The notes under the pieces were generated by a model that saw only the letters and a list, made by a program, of their open reading frames with translations, ran no database searches and was not told where the DNA came from. From NCBI RefSeq assembly GCF_003729955.1, contig NZ_RJTX01000002.1, forward strand, positions 310,001 to 374,000: DNA of 64,000 bases, in the 5' to 3' direction. This document shows positions 1-10,572 of the stretch, one piece after another. The stretch is from Chryseobacterium daecheongense. GTDB taxonomy: Bacteria > Bacteroidota > Bacteroidia > Flavobacteriales > Weeksellaceae. Positions within the stretch are counted from its first letter, which is position 1; each line of letters starts with the position of its first letter. A program made the position numbers and the translations under genes.

Positions 1-171
1 CAGATTCAAGGGATGAAGTTTGAAGATATTAAGCAGTTTTATCAGACTTCTATCAAACCTTTACATTTCAATACAGCGATTATCGGTAAAAAAGAGAATC
101 TGAATATGGAGGCCGTCCATCAAATGGGAACCTTTAGAGAGGTGACTTTGGAAGAAATTTTCGGATATTGA
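1..171 (+). CDS. M16 family metallopeptidase, C-terminal end only
   Basis: Only the last 56 codons are inside the window; the start lies to the left. The residues read as the final helix-strand unit of an M16 (insulinase/pitrilysin-like) peptidase, with the typical ending in which a strand 'NTAIIGKKENL' is followed by a short helix and the closing 'LEEIFGY'. The zinc site lies outside the window, so activity cannot be judged. The gene ends at a TGA five bases before a strong terminator. Family assignment rests on the resemblance of the tail only. Confidence 0.6.
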   Translation, partial: QIQGMKFEDIKQFYQTSIKPLHFNTAIIGKKENLNMEAVHQMGTFREVTLEEIFGY

Positions 172-175
172 TAAT

Positions 176-205
176 AAAAAAGAGGCTTTTAAAAGCCTCT
201 TTTTT
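176..205. terminator. Bidirectional intrinsic terminator
   Basis: A perfect palindrome AGAGGCTTTTAAAAGCCTCT is flanked by A-run and T-run, so it can end transcription from the M16 gene (+) and from the S46 peptidase gene (-), which converge here. Confidence 0.85.
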
Positions 206-210
206 ATTTA

Positions 211-247
211 AACAGTTTCGGCGGCGCAAAGCGCCGCCGAAACTGTT
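211..247. repeat. GC-rich 17-bp perfect hairpin
   Basis: Arms of 17 bases (211-227 and 231-247) are exactly complementary around a 3-base AAA loop. The inner part is almost pure G+C (CGGCGGCGC), which stands out in this AT-rich DNA. It lies just after the stop of the S46 peptidase gene (- strand) but has no T-run of its own, so it may be an mRNA-stabilising hairpin, a dispersed repeat, or a companion to the neighbouring terminator. Confidence 0.6.
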
Positions 248-255
248 ATTAAGTA

Positions 256-2400
256 TTACTTCACAATTTTCATTTCATCGATCAGCCATTTTGAATCGGC
301 ATATTTATCAATGATGAAAAGTATATATTTGGTATCTACCATGATGTTTCGGCTGAAACGAGGGTCATAATTGATATCACTCATCGTTCCTTCCCATTGT
401 CTGTCGAAATTCAGACCTACTAAATTTCCATAAGCATCCAAAGCTGGGCTTCCTGAGTTTCCTCCTGTTGTGTGATTGGTTGCCGTGAATCCTACAGGGA
501 CATCACCTGTTTTGTCTTTGTAAATTCCGAAATCTTTTTTGTTATAAAGATCGATCAGCTTTTTAGGAACATCGAATTCATAATCTCCCGGAACATATTT
601 TTCCATAACACCGGCTAAATGCGTCTGGTAATTGTATGAAACCGCATCCCTCGGAGCAGATCCCTTCACTTTTCCATATGTTACACGAAGGGTGGAATTA
701 GCATCCGGGAAGAACTTTCTGTCTTTATCCGTTGCCATTTGCTGAGCCATGAATTTCTTCTGCAAAGCATCAATCTTTGTCTGAAGGGAAGTATATTGTG
801 GATCAGCAGTTTTCATATACGTTTCCTTTAAATTGGCAAACAGCATGTAAACAGGATCTTTTTTCAATGTTTTGATTAATTTATCCTGATTGGAAAACGC
901 TTTATCAATATCCTGTGCTAAAGAAGCTCCGTTGACTTCTGATCTTCCTGTGATGATAGAATTTTTGGAGATTTCTTCTATAGACTGGATATTTTGGGCT
1001 TCATTCTTATATTTGTCAAATCCTGTAGGTAAGAATTGAGGTGCTGTTTTATTTGCATATAAAGCCAACAATTTAGCAGTTACCTTGGCGTCCAGTTCGG
1101 CACTGTAATCTTTATAGAAAGAAGAAAGCTTGTTTTTGAAAGAAGCTAAGCTTTTTTCATCCATTCTTCCTGCTTCAACAGCTGTAATATAATTGGAGTA
1201 AAGATTGGCAAGCGTTAATGTTTCTGCATTTCTGACCACTTCAGAATAATATGCGTTATTCAAAGCATAAGGAGCCTGATCATTATATAGCTTGTTTAGC
1301 TGGTCCAGAGTTGTTTTTACTTCAGGATTTTTAGCAACCAGAGAACCTTCATACATCACCTTTTTTTCCACTGCATTGGATTTTTTCAATCCTTCCACTT
1401 CCCCGATCCATTTTTTCCAGTAGTTGGCTACTGAAGCATATTTTGAAGCATATTTGATACGTGTTGCATTGTCCACACGCATTTTCTCGTCTAATGTTTT
1501 CAAAGCCACATCACGCACGGCAATTCTTGCGGGATCAATTTCATTCATGATCTTTTCCACTGCAATTGCCGGAAGGTATTCCGTAGTTCTTCCCGGGAAT
1601 CCGAATACGAACGTGAAATCATTTTCGTTTTTATCTTTGATGGAAACCGGAAGATAGTGTTTCGGAACATAAGGGACGTTATCTTTGGAGTATTCAACAG
1701 GTTTGTTATTCTTATCCGCATAGATTCTGAACATGGAGAAATCCCCGGTATGTCTCGGCCACACCCAGTTATCCGTATCACTTCCGAATTTCCCGATGCT
1801 TTGAGGTGGTGCACCTACCAAACGAACGTCTTTAAACGTTTCAATGGTATAAGCATAATATTTGTTTCCGTAATACATAGACTTTACAGAAATAGACTGG
1901 TAAGGCTCAATTTTCTGAGAGTTTTTGTACACTTCAATATTGTTCGCTATTTTCTTCGAAAGCTCAGGTTCCGTAAGGTTATCTGTTCCTTCTAAAATTT
2001 GATTAGTTACTTCCTTGATATCTACAATGAAATCAACCGTTACACCAGGATTGGGAAGTTCTGTACCCATATTTTTAGCCCAGAAACCATTCGTTAAAAG
2101 GTCATTTTCAACTGTAGAATGAGCCTGGATTTGTCCGTAACCACAGTGGTGATTGGTTAATAATAACCCCTTTGGGGAAATGATTTCTGCAGTACAGCCT
2201 CCGTTGAATTGAACAACAGCATCTTTTATACTCGGTTTTTGAGGGTTAAAGATGTCCTTTGCAGAGATTTTCATTCCTAAATCTTTCATTTCCTTTTCAT
2301 TAAGCTCTGTAGGAATCCACATTCCACCATATTGTTGAGCAAAAGCCATTGCAGCCGGCAAAAGAAATACAGATAAAAGTATCTTTTTTGTCATAATCAA
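256..2400 (-). CDS. S46 family dipeptidyl-peptidase, DPP11-like
   Basis: A 714-residue secreted serine exopeptidase of the S46 family, which cleaves dipeptides from oligopeptides in the periplasm of asaccharolytic or protein-feeding Bacteroidota. A signal peptide ends near AFAQQ (residue 22). The catalytic His is in TNHHCGY (His85) and the Ser in GGNSGSP (Ser649). Eighteen residues after this Ser comes Arg (GLNFDR, Arg667). In the known family, Arg at this point marks DPP11 (Asp/Glu at P1) and Gly marks DPP7, so acidic specificity is inferred. Length matches the family (about 710-720). Start may be Met1 or Met3. Both ends are isolated: a terminator lies downstream and nlpE is divergent. Confidence 0.93.
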   Translation of the reverse strand: MIMTKKILLSVFLLPAAMAFAQQYGGMWIPTELNEKEMKDLGMKISAKDIFNPQKPSIKDAVVQFNGGCTAEIISPKGLLLTNHHCGYGQIQAHSTVENDLLTNGFWAKNMGTELPNPGVTVDFIVDIKEVTNQILEGTDNLTEPELSKKIANNIEVYKNSQKIEPYQSISVKSMYYGNKYYAYTIETFKDVRLVGAPPQSIGKFGSDTDNWVWPRHTGDFSMFRIYADKNNKPVEYSKDNVPYVPKHYLPVSIKDKNENDFTFVFGFPGRTTEYLPAIAVEKIMNEIDPARIAVRDVALKTLDEKMRVDNATRIKYASKYASVANYWKKWIGEVEGLKKSNAVEKKVMYEGSLVAKNPEVKTTLDQLNKLYNDQAPYALNNAYYSEVVRNAETLTLANLYSNYITAVEAGRMDEKSLASFKNKLSSFYKDYSAELDAKVTAKLLALYANKTAPQFLPTGFDKYKNEAQNIQSIEEISKNSIITGRSEVNGASLAQDIDKAFSNQDKLIKTLKKDPVYMLFANLKETYMKTADPQYTSLQTKIDALQKKFMAQQMATDKDRKFFPDANSTLRVTYGKVKGSAPRDAVSYNYQTHLAGVMEKYVPGDYEFDVPKKLIDLYNKKDFGIYKDKTGDVPVGFTATNHTTGGNSGSPALDAYGNLVGLNFDRQWEGTMSDINYDPRFSRNIMVDTKYILFIIDKYADSKWLIDEMKIVK

Positions 2401-2500
2401 AATTTTGCCCTAATTTACAAAGAAAATTAAAATTAAAGGGTATAAAATCATAAGTGACGATAAACACCGTTATATAAGAATGCACATTAAAAATATTATT

Positions 2501-2986
2501 ATGAAAAACCAGATTTTCTTATCAGGAATGATAGCGATTATTGTATTAGCTTCATGTTCTAAACAGAAACCGAAAGAAGTAGATCCTATTTCTTCGGCCG
2601 ACTCCACAACTACGGTTCAAACACCTGCGGATACTACTTCTTCGGCAAGTACAACGGCAACAGGTGATAACTCTCAAAATGCTCTTGACTGGTCCGGAAC
2701 GTATGAAGCTACAGTTCCTTGTGCTGATTGTCCAGGGATAAAAACTTCTTTAACCCTGAATAAGGATAAAACTTTCAGCATTACAGAAGAGTATATCAAC
2801 AGAAAATCAAAGAACGAAGACAAAGGTACTTTTGAATGGGATGCTGCGGGAAGTGTAATTACTTTAAACGGAAAAACGGCAAAGTATAAATATAAGGTCG
2901 GAGAAAATAAGCTGATCCAGCTTGATCTTTCTGGAAAACCAATTGACGGACCGAATAAAGATCTATATATATTCAAGAAAAAATAA
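2501..2986 (+). CDS. NlpE-like copper-homeostasis lipoprotein
   Basis: Short lipoprotein of 161 residues. The first in-frame ATG is at 2480, but the one at 2501 gives a clean lipoprotein signal peptide with lipobox LASC (Cys19), so that start is preferred. After a Ser/Thr/Ala-rich linker (about 25-60) comes one NlpE N-terminal domain: the WSGTYEATVPCADCPG signature with its CxxC (Cys74, Cys77), then repeated beta strands ending in LYIFKKK. E. coli NlpE senses surface contact and copper through CpxAR, but Bacteroidota forms are single-domain and their role is unproven. Monocistronic, with a terminator overlapping its stop codon. Confidence 0.85.
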   Translation: MKNQIFLSGMIAIIVLASCSKQKPKEVDPISSADSTTTVQTPADTTSSASTTATGDNSQNALDWSGTYEATVPCADCPGIKTSLTLNKDKTFSITEEYINRKSKNEDKGTFEWDAAGSVITLNGKTAKYKYKVGENKLIQLDLSGKPIDGPNKDLYIFKKK

Positions 2987-3015
2987 AAATAAAGGCTCAA
3001 AGCCTTTATTTTTTT
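2985..3015. terminator. Bidirectional intrinsic terminator
   Basis: Arms AAAAATAAAGGCT (2985-2997) and AGCCTTTATTTTT (3001-3013) pair around a CAA loop, with a T-run on the + side and A-run on the other. It separates the convergent nlpE-like and mgtC-like genes. Confidence 0.85.
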
Positions 3016-3018
3016 ATC

Positions 3019-3663
3019 CTAAAACTGATAAGCAATAATTTTGCTGTCACTTCTCAAAGCTCTTATAAGAGATTCATGATTTACTTTTTTACCCGTTAAA
3101 ATCCAGGTTGTAGTAAGGTTTCCCTGAGAATATTGTTGTTTTGAAGCTTTAAATTTCAGGTGGTATTTTTTGAAGAGTTCTTCACAATGAGGCACATCAT
3201 CAGCATTGAGAATTCCTATTTTGTACTCTATGATCTTATGATTTTTATCGATAACATTTTCCAGATATGTAAGGGCACTTAAAACCAATAATACCAAGAC
3301 GGTTCCCAAAAGAGAAAGATAAACATATCCTGAACCTACCGCCATTCCTATGGATGCCGTTGCCCAAATGGTAGTTGCCGTAGTGATTCCATCAATTTTA
3401 TTATCCCCTTTAAAAATTACCCCGGCTCCTAAAAAACCGATTCCCGTAATGATATTCGCCGCCAGCCGATCCGGGTTTTCAACTCCGATTTTAATGGAAA
3501 GAATAGTGAATAAGCAGGAACCAAAACACACCAGAATAAAAGTGCGTAAACCGGCAGACTTATTCCTGTACTCCCGCTCTGCACCAATAAGCAGACCTAA
3601 AAGTACTGAAATAAAGGTTAGCAATAATTCATTTTGAATAGAGTGATCCTGTAAAAATTCCAT
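3019..3663 (-). CDS. MgtC/SapB family inner-membrane protein
   Basis: A 214-residue membrane protein with about four hydrophobic helices in the first 135 residues and a soluble C-terminal domain (about 140-214, ACT-like in the family). Family marks seen are LLIGAEREYRNKSAGLRTFILV, GIGFLGAGVIF and GITTATTIWATASIGMAVG. MgtC proteins support growth at low magnesium and inside phagocytes by acting on phosphate and ATP balance; no transport is proven for most. Sits alone between a terminator and an A/T-rich upstream region. The substrate or partner is not visible. Confidence 0.88.
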   Translation of the reverse strand: MEFLQDHSIQNELLLTFISVLLGLLIGAEREYRNKSAGLRTFILVCFGSCLFTILSIKIGVENPDRLAANIITGIGFLGAGVIFKGDNKIDGITTATTIWATASIGMAVGSGYVYLSLLGTVLVLLVLSALTYLENVIDKNHKIIEYKIGILNADDVPHCEELFKKYHLKFKASKQQYSQGNLTTTWILTGKKVNHESLIRALRSDSKIIAYQF

Positions 3664-3735
3664 TATTCACTTATTAAACTTATTAAGAATAAATTTACGA
3701 TAAAATATTTTAACGACACGTGGGGGTGATTGCGA

Positions 3736-3762
3736 TTGTTCTGACAAAAATTGAGTAATTTG
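3736..3762 (+). promoter_or_regulatory. Possible promoter for the small gene at 3771
   Basis: TTG (3736-3738), 17 bases, then TAATTTG (3756-3762), a one-base-short version of the Bacteroidota box TAnnTTTG. The predicted start of the RNA would be almost on the ATG at 3771, so the leader would be very short. Confidence 0.4.
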
Positions 3763-3770
3763 GAACCGTT

Positions 3771-4127
3771 ATGAAAAATGAGCAAAATTTAGAACAGAGA
3801 CTAATAGAAATCTGTGAAAGATTCAAGCTTAAAGAAAAAGCATTGAATTCTTTAGAAGAAATTATTACAGACGGATTGAGGAGAGATGAATATTTTTTGA
3901 ATGGTTACACAAGATCTGAGGTCCATACTGTTTTTGAAGAGTACAGATTTACAATTCTGAAAAAGTATTTGGAGGCTACTATTGATACAAGAATCGGACT
4001 ATATATTGATAATGATATGTATGTAGATAATTCCGAACCTATTGGGTATTATACGCTGGAAGTTGATTTTAACGGAAAAATAGTTGATGATGTTTTTGTG
4101 TTGGAAAAAGAAAAATATAATAAATAA
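3771..4127 (+). CDS. Hypothetical protein, 118 residues
   Basis: Not recognised. A soluble, charged protein (no signal peptide or membrane segment) that looks mostly helical in its first 75 residues and beta-rich at the end (YTLEVDFNGKIVDDVFVL). It has its own probable promoter upstream and a strong terminator straight after the stop, so it is a real single-gene unit. It is convergent with ligA. No motif pointing to a function was seen. Confidence 0.75.
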   Translation: MKNEQNLEQRLIEICERFKLKEKALNSLEEIITDGLRRDEYFLNGYTRSEVHTVFEEYRFTILKKYLEATIDTRIGLYIDNDMYVDNSEPIGYYTLEVDFNGKIVDDVFVLEKEKYNK

Positions 4128-4156
4128 AAAAGGCAGAAAATTTTTCTGCCTTTTTT
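4126..4156. terminator. Bidirectional intrinsic terminator
   Basis: AAAAAAGGCAGAAAA pairs with TTTTCTGCCTTTTTT in a near-continuous palindrome with flanking A and T runs. It serves both the small + gene and ligA on the - strand. Confidence 0.88.
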
Positions 4157-4170
4157 ATTTGAAATTTCAT

Positions 4171-6183
<2,013 letters not shown>

Positions 6184-6194
6184 TCACTTTTAAG

Positions 6195-6202
6195 CAAAAA
6201 TA
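6195..6202 (-). promoter_or_regulatory. -7 promoter box for ligA
   Basis: On the - strand the bases read TATTTTTG, matching TAnnTTTG, 18 bases before the ligA ATG. No clear -33 TTG was found at the right distance. Confidence 0.5.
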
Positions 6203-6389
6203 ATTAAAGTAATCCCATTTAAAAAATAAGTGAATTAAATATTGTGAGAAAATTAAAATCATGTAACATGTTCCAATGAGCTGATTTTGTTCAGTATAAA
6301 GTTCCTGTTTACAGTGAGTTAACACAATGTTTCAATATAATTGAAGAAACCTTAAGATTCCCTTAAACAGCTGAGTATGAAAGTCAAAA

Positions 6390-6397
6390 TACCTTTG
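6390..6397 (+). promoter_or_regulatory. -7 promoter box for the TonB receptor gene
   Basis: TACCTTTG fits TAnnTTTG and lies 22 bases upstream of the ATG at 6419. The -33 element is not clear. Confidence 0.55.
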
Positions 6398-6418
6398 CAC
6401 CAGCTAAATTAAAGGATA

Positions 6419-9400
6419 ATGAAAAAAGTAAAGATTGTATTGGGTATGTTGTTTTTGAGCCTTGGGACGATGGCCTATGCGCAAACAACTCAGGCTTCCA
6501 TTCTGGGAAAGGTAACCGGAACCGGAAATGCGCCTCAGGAAAAGGTAAAAGTGACGATCATTAATGAATCCACAGGTTTCAGAACAGAAACGGAAACGAA
6601 TTCAAAAGGAGAATACATCTTCAAAGAAATTCCTCTTGGAGGACCTTATACGGTAATCGTGAATGATGAGAAAAAAGAAGGTTACAGTGTGAACTTCGGA
6701 GATCAGGTTACCGTGAATATGAGCTTAGGTAACGGAGAAAATCAGATTGAAGAAGTAGTGGTGAATGGAAACCTGAAGAATAAAATTGGAAACCTGGGAG
6801 CAGCTACGGCTATTTCTGCTAAAAATATCGGGCTTTTACCGGTGAACGGAAGAAACTTTACCAGCCTTACAGACTTATCTCCTTTGAGTGGAAGAGGGGG
6901 AAATTTATCAGGACAATTAGGCTCTTCCACCAATTTCACGATTGACGGGATGACGGCTAAAAATCCAACTTCTGCCGGATCTACTACAAGCCGAAGCGGT
7001 GCGCCGTATTCTATTTCCATCGAAGCAGTACGTGAATTTAAAATTACAACCAACCAGTACGATGTTACTTTAGGAAGAAGCGGTGGAGGTACGGTAAGTG
7101 CTGTTACTAAATCCGGAACAAATAAATTTTCAGGAAGTGCATTTGAATATTTAAGAACAGGCTGGTTATCCAGTAAATATGATATCAGAGGGAACGAAAG
7201 AAAGAATGATTTCTCAACCTCTCAGTTCGGGGTTACGTTGGGAGGACCGATCATTAAGAATAAATTACACTTTTTTGCAGCGTGGGATCACCAATTGGAT
7301 TCTAGGCCATTGATCATTGCGGACGTTCAGACGAAAGAAGATGCGTTGAGATTTAATGTAACCAATGAAACACTTAACCAGGTTTTGAATATTGCCAGAG
7401 CAAAATATGGAGTGGGGAATACACCACAGTTTGGCAGTTTTGATAAAGTGAGAAATTCGGATGCCGGATTTTTACGTTTAGACTGGCAGATCAATCCGAA
7501 ACATTTATTGACGTTGAGAAATAACTTTACGTATGATATGAATAAGAACGGTTTGGCGGATAATACGGCTATCAACTTCTTCGAATCCTACGGAAATGAT
7601 AAAAACCTTGACAACAGTTTATTATTAACATTAAGATCCAATCTTAAACCTAATTTAACCAACGAATTAAAAGCACAGTACTTATACACTTTCCAGGACA
7701 GTTATCAGAATGATGAATTAGGACATCCTGTTCCAAGAGCGATCGTAGAGCGTGTTCCATCTACGATTGAAGGAAGTAATCTAACAACAAACATCCAGAT
7801 CGGTGGACACCGTTTTGCGCAGGAAAGCTTCAGAAATAATGTATTCCAGGTGGTAGATAACGTGTATTATAACACCGATAAAGTGAAGTATACTTTCGGG
7901 GCGGATATCATGTATACCAGAGCAAAATCGATCTATGGAAGTGAGGTGAACGGAAGATTTCAGTTTTTAGGAATTGATAATTTCAATAACCTTACTCCTT
8001 ACAGATTTTACAGGGAGGTTCCTTTGATGGAGGACAATTCAGTAAATTCTAATATCTGGAATGTAGGACTTTACTGGCAGATTCAGACTAAAATTGCAAA
8101 AGGACTTGATTTTACAGGAGGTTTGAGAGTAGATTACGGAGGATATCCGAAAGCAAAACTCAACCAGAAATTATTTGATGAGATGGGAATCAGAACGGAT
8201 AACCAGATTCAGTCATTCATCATCCAGCCTAGATTTCAGTTCGATTGGAACATCAATGAAGAAAACAAGGATTTCCTGAAATTCGGAGCAGGAGTCTTCT
8301 CTTCGGATATCAATAACTATATGATCATCAATAACCTTGTTTTCGATGGAAAACATCTGGCAACAGTAGATGTAAATCCTACGACGATTGGATTAACGCC
8401 GGATTTTGCGAGTTACAGAAATGATTACGGGACGGTTCCAACTCTAGCACAATACCAGCTTCCAACCATTAATTATACAGGAAAAGATGCTAAAGTTCCG
8501 GTAGTGTATAAAGCGAACATTTCTTATACCCATTTCTTTAACGAAAGATTCAGAGCCGGAATTGCAGGATATATGGCGCTAGGTAGAAACAATTATTTCT
8601 ATTATGACAGAAACATGGTCGCAAATCCTTATTTTACTTTAGATAATGAAGGCGGAAGAGGGGTATTTGTTCCTATCACTTCTGTAAATGCAAATGGAAC
8701 GATGAATTGGAAAGATGGAAGAATCAATTCTAATTTCGGAAGAGTGTTAGAGTTGGTGAGTGATGGAAAAGTGAACCAGTTCTCATTTGTATTAGATACA
8801 AGTTACCGTTATTACAAAGACGGAGAAATCACTGCGAGTTATACATGGTCAGATATCAAGGACAATACTTCTTACAACGGAAACGTAGCCAATTCTGCAA
8901 CGTTATCTACGATGATTCAAAGCGACCCGAGAAATCTAAGAATGACCTATTCCGATAACCAGTTCCGTAACAAAGTGGTTCTATATGGAAATTCACCTAC
9001 CTTCTATGGATTTACGGTAGGAATCAGATATTCAGGAATTGGTGGAACACGCTTCTCAGTAACAGCAGGAGGAAATGTGAACGGTGATTTCGTGGATTCC
9101 AATGACCTGGCTTATATCTTCCCGAACCTGACCCAACCTTTATTAGACAACCCAGAAGTAGGAAAAGCTCTAAAAGATTACATTACAGATTATAATAACA
9201 AAATTGCTGAGCGTAATGGAGGGAAGAACGGATTCTATGGTGTTTGGGATGTACGTGTAGCGAAAAAAATTAAGTTTGAGAAAATCGGAGGATTTGAGCT
9301 TTCACTGGATATCTTTAATGTGGCCAATTTACTAAACAAAGAGTGGGGAGTGAACAAATCTTACGGAAATATGTCTCTGTACAGAATCACAGGATTTGAT

Positions 9401-9502
9401 GCTGCGACGAAGCAGCTTAAATACAGCTTGAATACCAGTGGTCTGGAACCATTATCAGGAAACCCTTACCAAATTCAGCTGGGAGCGAAATATACTTTCT
9501 AA
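6419..9502 (+). CDS. TonB-dependent receptor with N-terminal carboxypeptidase-like domain (Oar-like)
   Basis: A 1027-residue outer-membrane receptor. Signal peptide ends at AYAQT (about residue 22). Residues 25-105 form a carboxypeptidase-regulatory/CNA-B-like domain (ASILGKVTG, GEYIFKEIPLGG). A TonB-box-like EEVVVNG follows at about 111, then the plug (NFTIDGMTAKNP, VREFKITTNQYD, GRSGGGTVSAVTKSGTN) and a long beta-barrel ending in Phe (GAKYTF). Energy from TonB-ExbBD drives uptake of an unknown substrate. It shares a transcription unit with a glycerophosphodiesterase 22 bases downstream, which hints at an organophosphate ligand. Substrate assignment is inference only. Confidence 0.92.
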   Translation: MKKVKIVLGMLFLSLGTMAYAQTTQASILGKVTGTGNAPQEKVKVTIINESTGFRTETETNSKGEYIFKEIPLGGPYTVIVNDEKKEGYSVNFGDQVTVNMSLGNGENQIEEVVVNGNLKNKIGNLGAATAISAKNIGLLPVNGRNFTSLTDLSPLSGRGGNLSGQLGSSTNFTIDGMTAKNPTSAGSTTSRSGAPYSISIEAVREFKITTNQYDVTLGRSGGGTVSAVTKSGTNKFSGSAFEYLRTGWLSSKYDIRGNERKNDFSTSQFGVTLGGPIIKNKLHFFAAWDHQLDSRPLIIADVQTKEDALRFNVTNETLNQVLNIARAKYGVGNTPQFGSFDKVRNSDAGFLRLDWQINPKHLLTLRNNFTYDMNKNGLADNTAINFFESYGNDKNLDNSLLLTLRSNLKPNLTNELKAQYLYTFQDSYQNDELGHPVPRAIVERVPSTIEGSNLTTNIQIGGHRFAQESFRNNVFQVVDNVYYNTDKVKYTFGADIMYTRAKSIYGSEVNGRFQFLGIDNFNNLTPYRFYREVPLMEDNSVNSNIWNVGLYWQIQTKIAKGLDFTGGLRVDYGGYPKAKLNQKLFDEMGIRTDNQIQSFIIQPRFQFDWNINEENKDFLKFGAGVFSSDINNYMIINNLVFDGKHLATVDVNPTTIGLTPDFASYRNDYGTVPTLAQYQLPTINYTGKDAKVPVVYKANISYTHFFNERFRAGIAGYMALGRNNYFYYDRNMVANPYFTLDNEGGRGVFVPITSVNANGTMNWKDGRINSNFGRVLELVSDGKVNQFSFVLDTSYRYYKDGEITASYTWSDIKDNTSYNGNVANSATLSTMIQSDPRNLRMTYSDNQFRNKVVLYGNSPTFYGFTVGIRYSGIGGTRFSVTAGGNVNGDFVDSNDLAYIFPNLTQPLLDNPEVGKALKDYITDYNNKIAERNGGKNGFYGVWDVRVAKKIKFEKIGGFELSLDIFNVANLLNKEWGVNKSYGNMSLYRITGFDAATKQLKYSLNTSGLEPLSGNPYQIQLGAKYTF

Positions 9503-9524
9503 AAATTAATATTACCTTTATATT

Positions 9525-10271
9525 ATGAAAAATTTTATCTTAGGGTTAGCAGTTTTAAGTACGGTACTCATGAAGGCACAAACCCAAATTATAGCACACA
9601 GAGGATATTGGCAGAGCCAGCCTCCTACTACGGAAAATTCTCTTACATCATTGGAGAATGCTCAGAAGCTGAAGATCTACGGATCGGAATTTGATGTGAG
9701 AATGACGAAAGACGGAGTGTTGGTGGTGAACCACGATGAACATCACGGGAAAATGGAAATTTCAGAAACAAACTTCAAACAACTGGAAGAACTGAAATTA
9801 TCAAACGGAGAAAAATTCCCTACTTTAAAAGATTATCTGAAACAGGGAAAGAAAGATAAATCTTTAAAGCTTATTGTGGAAATAAAACCTGCTAAAACAA
9901 AAGAACTGGAAAACGAATTAGTAGCGAAAACCATCAAATTAATCAAAGAATTGAAGCTGGAGTCTCAAAGCGAATACATTTCTTTCAGCCTGAATATCTG
10001 TAAAGAGATCAAAAGAGTAGAGCCTACCTTTAAAGTGCAGTATCTGAATGGAGAATTGTCGCCGGAACAGATCAAAAAAGAAGGATTGGACGGAATGGAT
10101 TATCATTACAGTGTCTTCGCGAAAAATCCAACCTGGATCTCCGAAGCAAAAGCTCTGGGATTAATTACCAATTCATGGACGGTAAATGATATTGCAGTAT
10201 ATGAACAACTGAAAAACCAGGGAATAGGTTTTATCACGACGAATATTCCGGATCAGTTAAAAAATAAGTAA
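9525..10271 (+). CDS. Glycerophosphodiester phosphodiesterase family protein, secreted
   Basis: Hydrolyses glycerophosphodiesters (deacylated phospholipids) to glycerol-3-phosphate and an alcohol. 248 residues with a signal peptide ending near MKAQT (about 19). The GDPD marks are in place: IIAHRGYW, the metal ligands in GSEFDVRMTKDG and VVNHDEHHG, and KLIVEIKP. It lacks no core motif. Only 22 bases separate it from the upstream TonB receptor, and a terminator follows, so the two form one operon. A periplasmic or surface site of action is inferred from the signal peptide. Confidence 0.92.
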   Translation: MKNFILGLAVLSTVLMKAQTQIIAHRGYWQSQPPTTENSLTSLENAQKLKIYGSEFDVRMTKDGVLVVNHDEHHGKMEISETNFKQLEELKLSNGEKFPTLKDYLKQGKKDKSLKLIVEIKPAKTKELENELVAKTIKLIKELKLESQSEYISFSLNICKEIKRVEPTFKVQYLNGELSPEQIKKEGLDGMDYHYSVFAKNPTWISEAKALGLITNSWTVNDIAVYEQLKNQGIGFITTNIPDQLKNK

Positions 10272-10291
10272 CGCTTGTTAATCATAAAAGT

Positions 10292-10325
10292 GAAGCCCAT
10301 CTCCTTGGAGATGGGCTTTGTTTTG
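10292..10325 (+). terminator. Intrinsic terminator after the receptor/GDPD operon
   Basis: AAGCCCATCTCC (10293-10304) pairs with GGAGATGGGCTT (10307-10318), followed by TTTGTTTTG. A strong 12-bp stem. Confidence 0.88.
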
Positions 10326-10548
10326 TGTACGAATACAAAAAACAAGATTCTAAAAGCATTGTCTCAAAAAGAGATAACGTCAAAGATAGATGAATATTAT
10401 TAATCAATCATATTAAAAAAGCTTAATTATTTTAATGTGTTATAAATCAAATCATTACTTCTTTTAATTCATGATTTTTTAACATTTCGTTTAATAAATA
10501 TTTAATAATTGTTAAAACCGTGTTAAAGCCTTCCTCGCCGGGTCGTTC

Positions 10549-10556
10549 TAATTTTG
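10549..10556 (+). promoter_or_regulatory. -7 promoter box for the SusCD-phosphoesterase operon
   Basis: TAATTTTG matches TAnnTTTG, 16 bases before the ATG at 10573. The sequence at -33 is a weak match (TTAAAG). Confidence 0.55.
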
Positions 10557-10572
10557 CGCAAACAAAAAGGAT

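Larger units (their letters stand above)
10272..10572. other. Non-coding interval before the SusC gene
   Basis: Holds the terminator described at 10292 and the promoter at 10549. The remaining very AT-rich stretch (about 10380-10520) shows no coding potential on either strand and no clear repeat. Confidence 0.7.
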
